Shown: positions 40,553-51,546 of the stretch, one piece after another
Numbering within the stretch: position 1 is the first letter of the stretch
Layout of the letters: every line of letters starts with the position of its first letter
NCBI GenBank assembly: GCA_024362935.1
Contig: JANCRA010000004.1
Location: forward strand, 19,879,621 to 19,943,620
Length of the DNA stretch: 64,000 nt
Direction: 5' to 3'
From: Setophaga petechia
Taxonomy: Eukaryota; Chordata; Aves; Passeriformes; Parulidae
Notes under the pieces: model-generated
Databases searched by the model: none
The model's input: the letters and a program-made list of their open reading frames with translations, nothing else
What the model was told of the DNA's origin: nothing
Program-made: the position numbers and the translations under genes

Positions 40553-41069
40553 GTACAACAAGTAGAAAGAATATTCAAAGCTATTGAAGGGGAATTAAAG
40601 AAACAGAAGTAAATAAAGACTTACTGAATGAGAAAGTGTGTTTGAAAGAATCTTTAAAAGTACAAAAGGGAGATGCAGACACAAGAAAAAGAGAGCTGGA
40701 AACACTACTTAAGAGGATTTGTGAGGTAAAAAAAAAAAAAGCAGAACTTCAATTCGTGATTGATGAGAAGGAAAAAGAAGCTGCCTCTTTGAAGAGGCAA
40801 GTGACAGAAGCTAACAGGTTGAGAAATGAAAGTGAAGATTTGCTGAGTCAAGTGCAGGAGCAGAAGTGTTTGCTGGATAAAGCCAAAGCAGTGGCAATCT
40901 GTGGGTAATGTAATTGCAAGATAACAGGCACCAAGGTTAAATTAAAAACAGCCAAGAAAAAGAGCTCTTTGGGACATCATAGAGCTTTTCTCAAACAGTC
41001 CATCAAGGTTATGAGTAATGTGTTTGAGAACTTCAGTAAGGACGGTTGGGAGGATGTGAGTGAAAGCAG
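40553..41069 (+). pseudogene. CNTLN: CNTLN exon D, frameshifted and with an in-frame stop
   Basis: 517 nt between acceptor tgccttttttag (40552) and donor agcag|gtacgg. The first 19 codons (VQQVERIFKAIEGELKKQK) then run into TAA at 40610. The homologous reading continues in another frame from about 40606 (EVNKDLLNEKVCLKESLK), through TRKRELETLLKRICEV and ASLKRQVTEANRLRNESEDL, until TAA at 40906-40908. After that stop the same frame resumes with TKVKLKTAKKKSSLG and the strongly conserved SIKVMSNVFEN and SKDGWEDVSES. Residue-by-residue comparison with the recalled mammalian protein suggests a 4-bp deletion at the frame change; adding four bases makes the length 521 nt, which fits phase 0 in and phase 2 out. 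A 13-A run (40728-40740) replaces what is usually a mixed Glu/Lys stretch. The exon is certain; its being non-functional is inferred from the lesions. Confidence 0.9.
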
Positions 41070-43664
41070 GTACGGCTCTCATTAACTTAGCCCTGTAGAG
41101 GGGACACTGTGCATATGTAAAGCACTAGCAAATGGAGATTGAATTTCAACTACTGTTGATTTGGTATTCAAAAAAAATACTGTCAGATCCTTTGAAATAT
41201 CTTGGGAGGTCTTGTTCAGAGCTTATTGACTGAAATTTGCATGCGAAATTAGCCACAACTGCATGAGTATTTGAATAGGTGCCAGGAAACCCAAAAGAAG
41301 GCAATGCTTGATTTCTTCCAGTGATGCTATTTTCATGCAGTCATGAGGCTTGAAATTGACAGTTTGGCAGGTTGATTTAATTTGCTGGCCTTTTGCATAT
41401 TCACCACTGACAGCTAAGGATTCCCAGGCAAGCCTAGTAAGTCGGTTTAGTTATCTTGTGACATGCCGACCCGGGAGGAGAAACATTTTTTCCCCTTAAT
41501 TTAGTTAGATAAATTTTGAATGACCCATTTCAGCTTGCTAGCAGATGTCTACAAGCTGTTTAACATCATTTAAATTAAGAACCATCCACACTAATTATTT
41601 CCTGTTTTATGCAGTCATTGTACTAACTTTAATTGAATGATGGTTAAAAATCTTTAAAGGTGGTGGTTACCACATACAGTTCCAGTTATGAATCAAAAGA
41701 CTCTCAGAAAATTCCACTGACAAACATCGTATAAACAATGACAATTTTTGCTTCTGCTTATTATGTCCCCATGTACTTGAGGAGGAAGCAGTTAGCCACT
41801 AGGTAGTTATCACACCTTGTCTTTCAGGACATTGGTCTAAGAAACAAGCAAAGAAATTTCTCAAACCTGTATGTCCTGTATATTCCAAGATACAGGAAAG
41901 ATGGGAAAAGAGTAAAGAAAATAGAATTGTCTTCATAGGTTTTATACTGGCTCTATGTGTCATATGGAGCAAATCAATAGTGGCAAATGAAGCCTTTCTA
42001 CTACTTCTCCCCATGCAAAATAGGAGAGTCCTGAACACAGTATCTAGAGGCAGAACACAAATTAAGCACCATGTAATTAGTCAGTTGTTGTCATTAATGT
42101 AAAGCTTGGGGTTTTTTTATGTATAATAAAATATTGCAGATCTGATTTTAATAAGAAGCATACATGTTTGCACATATGGAAACATGTATACATGTTGTAA
42201 TTAGTGAATATTTAATTTGCTATGTTGTTCTCTTTAAGAAAAACATTGAGCAAGCAGATTGTCATTCCACTTATAGTTTGAAATGAAAAGTATTTACACC
42301 TTCATTTGTGGCTAGACATAATTACTGCTTGTAATAATTTTACCATTGTTGGATTAGAGAATTCTTGTCATAGAAGAGTGAATATTGTTTAAGTTTCAAG
42401 GTGTTGCAGTTTCAACAACTTAGGGAAGTATCTTAATTTAGTTTCCTCTTCTGCTTATTAATACCATTCTTTATTTCTAGTAGCTGGCTCTGAGTTTTTA
42501 AATGCAAGCCTTCAATTTTCTAAATAGAACATTCCTTAAAGCAGGTGAGGGAATATGTATGTAGTTAGAAATGTCTCTGTGGCTGTACAACAGCCCTTTT
42601 AAACCAATGCATTGATTTTGTTCTCATCAGTCAGTGAGATATACTAATGTGTCAGGACAGGTTTTTAAAAGGTATAAACATGTTTATGTGTTAACCCTTC
42701 TCATCAGTTTGAGGCCTTTTCTCTGGTTAAGTAAACTGCATCTCTAAATCATGGATTTTTTATGATGATGTAACTTAATTTGAACTCAGTTATGCTGTTT
42801 TAAATACCTTGATTTGAAAAGTAACAAATCAAACAAGCCTTCTGTTTAGGGATTCCTTTACAAATCTGCTCACACAAATGATGATATATAGCCCCTGATG
42901 TTATAGAAGAGGATATATCCAAGACTTCAAAGTAGACTTCCTCAAATATAAGAAAGCAAATGATAATATGGGGTAAGGCAGTGAAAAACTGGAAATTACG
43001 AGCACATTGAGTGTAATTCTAAGGAAAAATTGTAAGAAGATTAAAAGTTTCAGGTCCAGTTTCTCTGCATGGCAGGAATCTCAGTGAAAGGATTAACAAG
43101 TTTACAGAATTTAAGAGCATTCTATAGGGGTGCTGAATAGAGCTTTCACTGAAGTGTGATTTCTGAGTTTGTCTCAGTCAACACTATAAATAAAGTTCAA
43201 GTGAAACAAAATGTTGTTAAGGATTGTGCATTTACTTGTTATATTATAAAATGTGAAAATGAAGGAAGGTAGAAATTTAGTAGTTTATGAACCATTCACA
43301 TTCTAGAAGTACAATCAAGTATTTTTTCATTTATTTCACTTCTGTGAATTGTCACAAAAGTTGTCTTTTAAGAAGCAGCTGAAGTCTCAGGCCTCTACAT
43401 TCTAAAGTGAGATTGCATTGACAGAGTAGAACTTGATAAAATAATTTCAGAGATAGATTTTTGCTTTATTGTATTTGTAAAGTTTATTTCTTTGTGCTTA
43501 TTCATTAACTCTGGATTGCTTAATATTTAGATTGATTTTGGGTTTGGTATTTTTAGGGGGGGGTTGTTGTTTTTGTTTTGGTTTTTGTTGTTGTTTGGGA
43601 TTTTTTAATTTGGTTGGTTTTTTGGTTTTGTTTGTATTTTGTTTTCCTACATGTGCTACTTTAG
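41070..43664. other. Intron between CNTLN exons D and E
   Basis: 2.6 kb. The part from 41330 to 41640 is less AT-rich and lacks simple repeats, which could mean a conserved element. The last 130 bases are a T/G-rich low-complexity tract (43535-43650) that serves as a very long polypyrimidine-like lead-in to the next exon. Confidence 0.7.
43535..43640. repeat. T/G-rich low-complexity tract before CNTLN exon E
   Basis: Alternating T and G blocks, with nine G at 43556-43564 followed by repeated ttgtt and ggtttt units. It ends shortly before the exon E acceptor. Confidence 0.8.
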
Positions 43665-43973
43665 TGACTCTGAAATACCAACTTCTGAAAGTTTGGAAAC
43701 AGTGATTAGGAAGACAGTGCAAAACACTGATCCACTGCCAGACAGAAGTAAACAAGAAGAAAAAAAGCCCTGCAATGTCCTGCATTTAGAAGTCCAAAAT
43801 GAGCAATATTATAAAAAGTTATATATTGATTTGTTCTCATGGGTGGAGTTTTGGAGTTTAATATTAGCACTACTGTCTGCCTTTAAATTATTTGACTCTC
43901 AATATAGAAGTGTAAACCTGTTTCCAGATTTTCAGTGGGTGGATTCATTATATTTTAGAATATTTTCTGAACG
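43665..43973 (+). pseudogene. CNTLN: CNTLN exon E, 5' part clear, 3' part doubtful
   Basis: The acceptor is ttcctacatgtgctactttag. The first base completes the split Ser left by the previous exon, and SDSEIPTSESLETVI then follows the KDGWEDVSES end of that exon, as SDSE does in mammalian centlein. The acidic, Ser/Thr-rich linker runs on with TDPLPDRSKQEEKK. From roughly 43810 onward the translation becomes hydrophobic and aromatic (Trp, Phe, Leu) and no longer resembles a centlein linker, though the frame stays open to TAA at 43975. The best donor is ctgaacg|gtaagt at 43974, giving phase 2. An LTR-type repeat starts about 10 bp beyond. The mammalian counterpart has a further 50-60 residues that I cannot find, so the exon's tail may be lost or may never have existed here. 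Confidence 0.65.
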
Positions 43974-43983
43974 GTAAGTCTGC

Positions 43984-45031
43984 TGTCATGGATTCACACT
44001 ATCTAGATGCCAGACATCCACCAAAGCCTCTTGTGCACCCGCCTCCATAGCTGGACAGGGGACAGAATATATAACAAATGGTTTGTGGGCTCAGATAGGG
44101 ATAGAAAGAGATCAGTCATCAAATACTGCCATGGTTAAAACAAAGTTAAGTTAGACATATAAATTAAATTTTTTACTAACAAAATCAGAGGAGGATAATG
44201 AGAAATAAAAGAAGACCTGCAAAACACTTTATTTCCACTCCTCCTTCTTTCCCAGCTCTAACTCCTTTCCCCCAGCAGCGCATGGAGACAGGGAATGGGG
44301 ATTATGGTCAGTTCATCACATGTTGTTTCTCCCACTGCTCAGGAAGGGGACTCCTTCCCCTGCTCCAGTGTGGGGTGTCTCCCACGGGAGATAGTTCTCC
44401 ATGAACTTCTCCAATGTGAGTCCATCCCATGGGTAAGTCCTCCACAAACTGCTGCAGTGCCAGTCACTCTTCCACAGGGTGCAGTCCTTCAAGGACAGGC
44501 TGCTCCGGCCTGGGTCCCCCATGGATCACAATTCCTCCCAGGAAATCTGCTCTGGTGTGGGCTCCTCTCTCCCCAGGTCTGCCTGGTCCCTGCCAGGAGG
44601 CCTCCCACGGGGTCCCAGCCTCCTCTCAGACACCCCCTGCTCAGCTGTGGGTCTCCTCCACCACAGGCTTTAAGTGGATCTCTGCATCCCTGTGATCCTC
44701 CATGGGCTGCAGCTGCTTCACCATGGTCTGCACCACAGGTTGCAGGGGAATCTCACTTCCTGTCTCTCCTGCACTGACCTTGGTGTCTGCAGAGTTGCTC
44801 CTCTCACATATTCTCTCTCTGCTTTTCTCTGGCCACAATTACATCTACAATGATTTTTTCCTTCTTAATTATGTTATCATAGAGATACTATAATTTCTAA
44901 TTGGCCCATGGTGGGTCTGTCTTTGAACTGGCTGGCAATGGCTCTGCTGGACACGGAAGAAGCTTCTGGCAACTTCTGGCAGAAGCCACCCCTCTAGCTC
45001 CCCCACTACCAAAATCTGGCCATACAGACCA
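43984..45031. mobile_element. LTR-type repeat (avian endogenous-retrovirus related), longer copy
   Basis: About 1.05 kb, from tgtcatggattcacac to ctggccatacagacca, with TG and CA at the ends. The middle (44380-44760) is GC-rich and built from loosely repeated phrases such as tccatgg, ccacgggagatag, ctgctccggcctgggtcccc and ccatgggctgcagctgc. That phrase pattern is known to me from bird genomes. No target-site duplication was found. It starts 10 bases after the candidate donor of CNTLN exon E. Open frames within it are incidental. Confidence 0.78.
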
Positions 45032-47529
45032 AATATACCTATAAAACTATTTGGACAGAAATGTGAAAGATGATTTGAAAATGTAAAGTTGCTGAACGAG
45101 CTAGTGGTGCTGTTTCACAGTCCAGGCAAAGAATGCCGCAGACATACCACTGAACTTTCAGTCGGAGGCACCATACAGAGCAGGCTGACCTAACCCGTAA
45201 CAGGGAGATAGCAACACCCCTCTCTCCCTCCCTTCTAGCCAAAGGGTGTGCTGACTAATCAAGCATAAATGTGTCTCAGTTAGTTTGTTGCGCACTGGAT
45301 GAGTTTCTCCATCTTAGAAAAGTAGTTTTGACACTCTCTGTATCCAGAAGATTCTGTCTTGAGAAAAGTTTGCTTTTAGCCTCTTCTTAGCCTATTTACA
45401 TGAGTTGTCTGGGATTTGAACTGCTCGTCTCATTGCTAACATCTATATGCTGTTTTCTCACAGAAGAGGGCCAGCTGGTTGTGTCCCAGATCTTAAGAAG
45501 CTCTATATAATCTGTAACAGATGACTCATACTTGGACTTTTTAACAGTGCCTAATAGATTTTCCCTCCTATGTTTGTCCAAATAAATCACTTAATGGAAT
45601 TTTAAACATAACCAGATATTATTATTATTTCTTAGTTCAAGAAACAGAATACTGAAACCCTGAACAACTTGTTTCTTTTAGATAGCTAGTTTGAAATTCA
45701 GTATTTTGAATGGTGATATAACAGAGTTTGAAAAAAGATTGTTTCCTTAGTTTCCAAAATTTCAGTCCAAATGCAGACTCTCTGGTCTTGTTACATTTTC
45801 TTGATGGTGCTATTTCATCAATAATTTTGGTGAAATAAACTGAAAAAAAGGAAAATTCTTACCCATTAATCTGTTGGTAACAATACATAGTTTGAGTAGG
45901 TGCGCATGCTTGTATGTGAAGATCTGACAGAAATGTGTGCTACTCCTGTTAATCTCCTTCTACTCCTGAGTGAGGACATACAAAGCAGGGAACCCAGGAC
46001 CCTGTCCTCCCTTCATTGGTATTATAGCACAGCCAGTACAATTTCTGTAGGGCCTGTATTTCGTTTACTCTGATCCTGGTGGAGAAGATAGATACATTCT
46101 GACAGACATTTGTAACTGACTGGTGGAACTGAAGCAGACTCAGGAAGTGTCTGGAGAGCACTAAGCAGTTAAATATGTTTCAGTAGAACTCCCCTATTGC
46201 AGGAAAAGTATTTGAAAACATGGTTTATGAGTGTGAAAGAAAATATTGCACAAATAGCATTAGCATTAGCAGTTGGGAACACCAGTTTAACTGAATTCTT
46301 TAATCCATCCAAAGGATTTAAGGACCCTACTGGTGGGTATTCTCATACAAAGAGAGGCTAAAGATATTTCTGAGGTCTTGAGCTGTGCAAGGGCTTGGTG
46401 ATGAGACCATTTATGATACAAGGACCGGGTCATTTTTTCTCCACGTGGTAGAAATATACAATACCCTGTGCAGTACCAGCAGAGTTACTGTAATTCTCTT
46501 ACAACTCATACATTTATTTGAGCTGTGGCTTAGAGTGGAGATCTCAGTGTTTTTGCTACAGATGTGGACTGTTTGCTTGTCATGTGCTGAGAGCTCAGTT
46601 CTTGGTCTTTCAAATTGTGTGGTGATTGTACTTATCTAGAATTCATGGCTAAGTTATCCTGCAATGTCAGCACTTTGTTCAGTGCAGTTAGTAGAGAATG
46701 TGTTGGTCTTCACTCTTTTAAATTTGCTTAACAGTATTTTAGATATGAATATTCCCAGGAATATACTGTATGATACGAGCTAGAACTTGAAATCTGAAAA
46801 CTTAAAAAACTGGAGAAAGATTGCAGTGCTCCTGATCAAAAGTGTTTAAATATACACTGAGCATTTAATACCTAGTAAATTAGTACACAAATGCGCTGAC
46901 AGTCTGTTGCAAGATTTGCTTGTTTGAATTTGCGTGTTTTCAGATATTTAGCTCATTTTTTAAAGGTGAAATTCTCATATAAAAAATGACTGTCAAACAG
47001 CATGTTTTCACACAGTTAAAGTAAGTTTTTACTAAGTCCCACCTAGTGAATCCACTGACTGATATGAGGTTTTTCATTACCTTTTGTTCATGTTTGCCCT
47101 TTGCAGCCAACATAGCCAATGAAACAAATTAAAAGTGTTTTGGTTTAGACCTTAAAAAATCCCAGCCTGTTAACAAGACACTGAAGCCTCTATTTTTGAT
47201 AATCAGAAATTCAAGACGCATGTAACTTCCAAGTCTTGTTGATTTTGCATTGTTGCTGCTTAAGGAAAAGCACAACATGGAGTGTTTATAGGTTGACTGT
47301 TTTATATGTTTTATGTTTTTATAGATCAATTGTTTATTTACCAGTATACATACTAAGAAATATTTTCAAGATTTCAGGAGTGTTTTGAAGGGCCGAAACA
47401 AAATCATAAATCATGTTACTTATAGTGATTTTGTCCAGTTAGTAATATGCCATTTTACGTTCAGTGAGCGGAGCAAAAGGGAGAAATATCACTGTCCAGA
47501 AACCAGGCTACTCTGTTACTCTGTTGCAG
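45032..47529. other. Intron between the LTR-type repeat and CNTLN exon F
   Basis: 2.5 kb. The part at 45080-45300 is more GC-rich than its surroundings and may be part of an unrecognised old repeat. The rest is ordinary AT-rich intron with no exon seen. Confidence 0.65.
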
Positions 47530-47688
47530 GAAAAAATTAAGCCACTGCAGAAAGTAGGTAGCTTTGTACAGAGATAAAAAAAGCCAACAGTGACTTCCAT
47601 TAAAAATGTTAAACAAACTGATGAAAAATTAACAAGTCAGCTACATTTGGCTGATCAGAGACTTCAAGTTAATAAACTGACCATAATG
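47530..47688 (+). pseudogene. CNTLN: CNTLN exon F with an in-frame stop
   Basis: 159 nt, 53 codons, phase 0 at both ends. The acceptor is gttactctgttgcag and the donor is ataatg|gtaaag. The frame reads EKIKPLQKVGSFVQR, then TAA at 47575-47577, then KKPTVTSIKNVKQTDEKL and SQLHLADQRLQVNKLTI. It aligns without gaps to the mammalian centlein coiled coil (ERIISLQQQNSVLQ, KKTAELSVKEYKEVNEKL, DQRFQTSRQTIKK, recalled), and the stop falls at an ordinary Ala position. Several otherwise conserved leucines and glutamines are replaced. This fits relaxed selection. No further CNTLN exon was found in the 16.3 kb downstream. Confidence 0.85.
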
Positions 47689-49422
47689 GTAAAGTACTTT
47701 TCATTATAGTGTCTTGCAATGTTCACCTTAATTCTAGTGCAGTTCTGTGAAATTTTGGTAACATTGATTTTTTGTATTTTTTTATTATAGTCAAAATTAT
47801 GAAATATTATATATTACCTTGCTTTGTGTGAGACACTTATTATGTGCAGATGATATTAAGGCTAGTATATCAATGCAATTCATTTATCCTTTTGAAAATA
47901 AAGTGGTCTTCATGCTGATTTTTTACATGTGTTCAAATGAATGAGATAAGTTTCACTTTTAGCCTGTGATCTGCAAGCCTTCCTGAGAATCTGGTTAGTC
48001 CAGAACTAGCGCCGGTTCCTCTGTGAAGAACAGGCACTGTCTCCATACGCCCCAAGACAAGTAGAGTTTTCTTCCGAAGGAGACTCATCCCCATTCTGTG
48101 TCTATTTAATCCCATCTTTCTCTGTTGAGGTTAGAAGCCAAAAAACAAAGTTTATGGAAACAGAGGCTAATAAAGTATTTAGTTAACAACCCAAGGACAC
48201 AGACTTTCTTCTCTGCTTCAGTCTTCATTTCTACTTAATCCTTTTCCATGCTATTACTCCTTTCTGGTTTTCCCCATTCTCATGTATATATGTATTTTGT
48301 GTTAATCTATATGCAACTCCTCAGCTGGAATTCTTTTCTGTTCATACTGTAGTGATTGGCCTGCCCTTTATAGAGCTGAATCAACAAACACTTATGCAGT
48401 AATTGTCTCCTGTTGGTCACACACACATCCTGCTTCCAGAATTATAGTGCTACAACAGATGGACTTGCTGGAAGGAGGCAGACATTAAAAAAGAAATCAA
48501 ATCCCCTCCCCCTTAAACTTCTCTGTGTTTTTGTCTTTGCACAGAAGGCAGAAGCAGTATCAGGAGCAGCACTTTTCACTTTCTCAGGACTAGGGAACTG
48601 CTAATTTCTAGAGGAGGGAAAACTTCATTTCTGTTACTCATTTTGCATAACTATGTGTGGGTAATGAATTGTTTAAAAACAGTTTCCAAGATCATTGGAA
48701 CCAGTGAAGATCTGCCTACCTAACAAACAGTAATATAAAGTTTCATGGACAGTATAAACTTCACAGGGAACTATATGTGTAATTTAGTGAAAATGTTCTG
48801 ATTTCTCAGACATCTTCATGATTTGCCTTCCTAAAAGACTACTCCTTAGGTGTCTATTGAAGAGCAATGTGAGAAATAAAATAGAAAATGCTGTTATCAG
48901 GGAACTGTTTAAAAAAAGAAAAGAAAAGAAATGGGGGGAACAAAATTTATGTAAAGATAAGAGCTGCTGTAATGGAGAAGACTGACTAAAATAAAAATAG
49001 CATTGCTTTAAAACCAAACTGGTTTTCTATCACTCAGTTTTTCTGGAAGGTTTTTAAAAAAAAAGAGGTCGCTGGTCTATTTAAAGGGTGGTGCATTCTA
49101 AGCAAAAATAAATAAAGGGTGTTTCGGGTACTCAAGGAAAAAATCTTTATTAGGCATGCACATTTTTTTCCTTCTCAGCAAACGATTCAAATTCCCTTTC
49201 TTACAACTAATTACTCTTCAGGTGCCATACTAGTGTACCAAGTGGGATATTTAAAGCAGAGGCTTGGGCTACTTGCCAAGTGAAAATTAAGGAGGTAAAG
49301 AACCTACACAGTCACTGCAGGGTACACTCATGTTTTAGAGAGAGAACCCTGATTCAGACAGATCTAATGGTTCTAAAGCACATTTGTGTGGTGGACTTGT
49401 ATGGGTTGTTTTTTTGTTAGGG

Positions 49423-49423
<1 letters not shown>

Positions 49424-49457
<34 letters not shown>
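49424..49457. repeat. T34 homopolymer
   Basis: 34 consecutive T. Seen from the minus strand it would be an A tail, but no retrotransposon body was recognised beside it. Confidence 0.95.
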
Positions 49458-49458
<1 letters not shown>

Positions 49459-51513
49459 GTAAGATGCTATCTAGAAGTGAAGTTTTAAGATACTGCAAGG
49501 GAAATAATGTTTTTTAAGGTTTTTTTGTTATACATTTATTACTTTAGATTTTAGAATTTTCCACAGAGGTAGAGGGTTGAAAACAAGCAGTCAAACCATG
49601 GAAAAAAAATACTGACACAATCTCTAGATTTGGAGAAAATCCTAAATACTTCAAGAGTGCCAAAATTACTAATATCCAAAAATAAGCATCTACAGTTAAC
49701 TGCCATAACCATAAAGTTCTGGGTAAACTTACATTAATAGTGAACTTCTGGTCCTAGGCTATAAGGTAAGTTTAGCTGTTTAGCAACTGTTAGCATTAAC
49801 ATCATGGCTTGGACAAGATGCCATTTTGCCTGAATTTATCTAAGAGAATAAATGCTTTAGCTGACAAGGACAGATGTTTCTGCAGTCAGTCCTTCATTTT
49901 AATCCCCAGGGACTCTAGAAGATCAACTCTGGATTTAAGATTTAAATATTCCAGATGTTAATTTTGAGACAGATTTTACAGTTCGTGCAACCTAAGGACT
50001 CTCTAGTATCTGCTGATTTTCAGAACATATACATGCATGGTTTTGTGTATTTTTCTTGAAAATCTACCCAGGCATGTGTGTAGTGTATATTTGTCTGCTC
50101 TTAAGAGTTCAGAATTCTGCATTTAACTTCTGATTTTGTTTGTCCTAATAAGTGCTTTGCAGTAATATAGATATCTGGCTTTGTTTGATTTCTGCAAAAA
50201 CAATTCCTTGCATATTGAAAAAAAAAATGGCTGTGAAGTGACTGCACATGTGAGAATCAACACTGGCATTCTCCAAGGAGTCACATTAACACTGAGTCAA
50301 GACCATCTGTACAAGAAGTACAGTAGTTACATTTTGTTGTTGGTGTATAGAAATCACAGCTGGAGCAGATACTTAATGTGGAAGCCATGGTATTTATTGT
50401 TTTCTTAGTTTCTAAGAAAAGCATTTAAAAGAAATTGTTGGGAAAATTCAGGATCTTTTCTCTAAGGTTTAGTGTTCCCTCTACTCATTTCTATCATTCA
50501 GTACTTATAAGAAGAGGGTTTTTATTGCATACAACACAGTAATCATAATTAGTTTATGCAGTGTCATTCTTGTGGCAAAAATCCAGACAAATTATATTGA
50601 AAAAGAAATTAAAACCATAAGCAGTTTAAGTCACTAGTGCTTCTCTTATTCCTGTGAAGGCTATTCAAATGTCCACTGCTCAAATGTACCATTATTTTGC
50701 ACTTCCAGTGTTTCTCAGATGATGTTGTAGGAAAGCTGCATTTCTTTACAGAATACTGTGGGCAATTGCATAGTGCCTGTGTAAGTCTACTTCAGCAGGA
50801 AAATTGAATCTCAGAATAAGAACAAGTCGACTGGTCAAATGCTGACACATTCTTTGAAGAAGAAAATGTGAAGGTTTCAGTAAATTTTTTTTCAGATGCC
50901 TTCCTGCAGATATATTGCTATGCTTTTGCTGAACTGGGAAGGTGCTTTTATTTTTTTTAGAAGCATATTTTAAATCTGAGCCAGACTACCCTTTTTTTTT
51001 TCTGGCTGCATTTTAAATACACCTCCAGACTTTATTTTAGCTATTTGATTTTCACTTTTCTTTGAATTTTAAGGGAACTCTTTTCCCCTGAGATCTTTGT
51101 TTATCTAGTAGATTTTCTCAAGCATAGAAAGGTATGAGCATGAAAAGTAGAAAAGTAAAGTGCTAAAGGAAGCTTTTTTATTCTTTAAAGGTTGTGGCTT
51201 ACTTTACATATTCTCTTGACTATTTTTTATTGCTCAGTGTATCAAAGTATAGGCCAGAGTTTGGTGTTGTGTCTGCACAACCAGTCTCACAGCTTCACTT
51301 CTCTTATGTACCCAAATAAAAGTAAATCTGCTAATTTAGTATTCTTCGATTGCACTGAAACAAAGAAGAAACTGATGATAAATTTAGATGCATTGAAAAT
51401 TATTGTCTGGAGTATTTTTTTATGCAAAGATGTCACTTAAATTCTGGTTTTCATTGAAGATTTTTTCACTCTTTAAAGATGTATTATCACACTTAATAAA
51501 GGTATTATATTTT

Positions 51514-51520
<7 letters not shown>

Positions 51521-51545
<25 letters not shown>

Positions 51546-51546
51546 T
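51521..51546. repeat. (TACA/TA)n microsatellite
   Basis: catacataca runs into about eight TA units. An AATAA-rich stretch follows at 51588-51640. Confidence 0.9.

Larger units (their letters stand above)
5861..47688 (+). pseudogene. CNTLN: Centlein (CNTLN), internal part of the gene, apparently disrupted copy
   Basis: Six exon-like segments in order and on one strand encode pieces of centlein, a long coiled-coil protein that sits between centrioles and helps hold the centrosome together (family knowledge). Together they match the middle of the protein, from the Ser-rich KRSRSLSPKS segment through the very conserved SIKVMSNVFEN and KDGWEDVSES segments to a DQRLQ coiled coil. Introns range from about 2.6 to 26.6 kb, so this is not a processed retrocopy. 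The copy carries one frameshift (near 40609) and two in-frame stops (40906, 47575), and it seems to lack about 64 codons between exons three and four. The 5' and 3' ends of the gene lie outside the window. Identity as CNTLN is from recalled vertebrate protein sequence. Pseudogene status is inferred from the lesions. A Z-linked functional copy is expected elsewhere in a bird genome. Confidence 0.8.
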
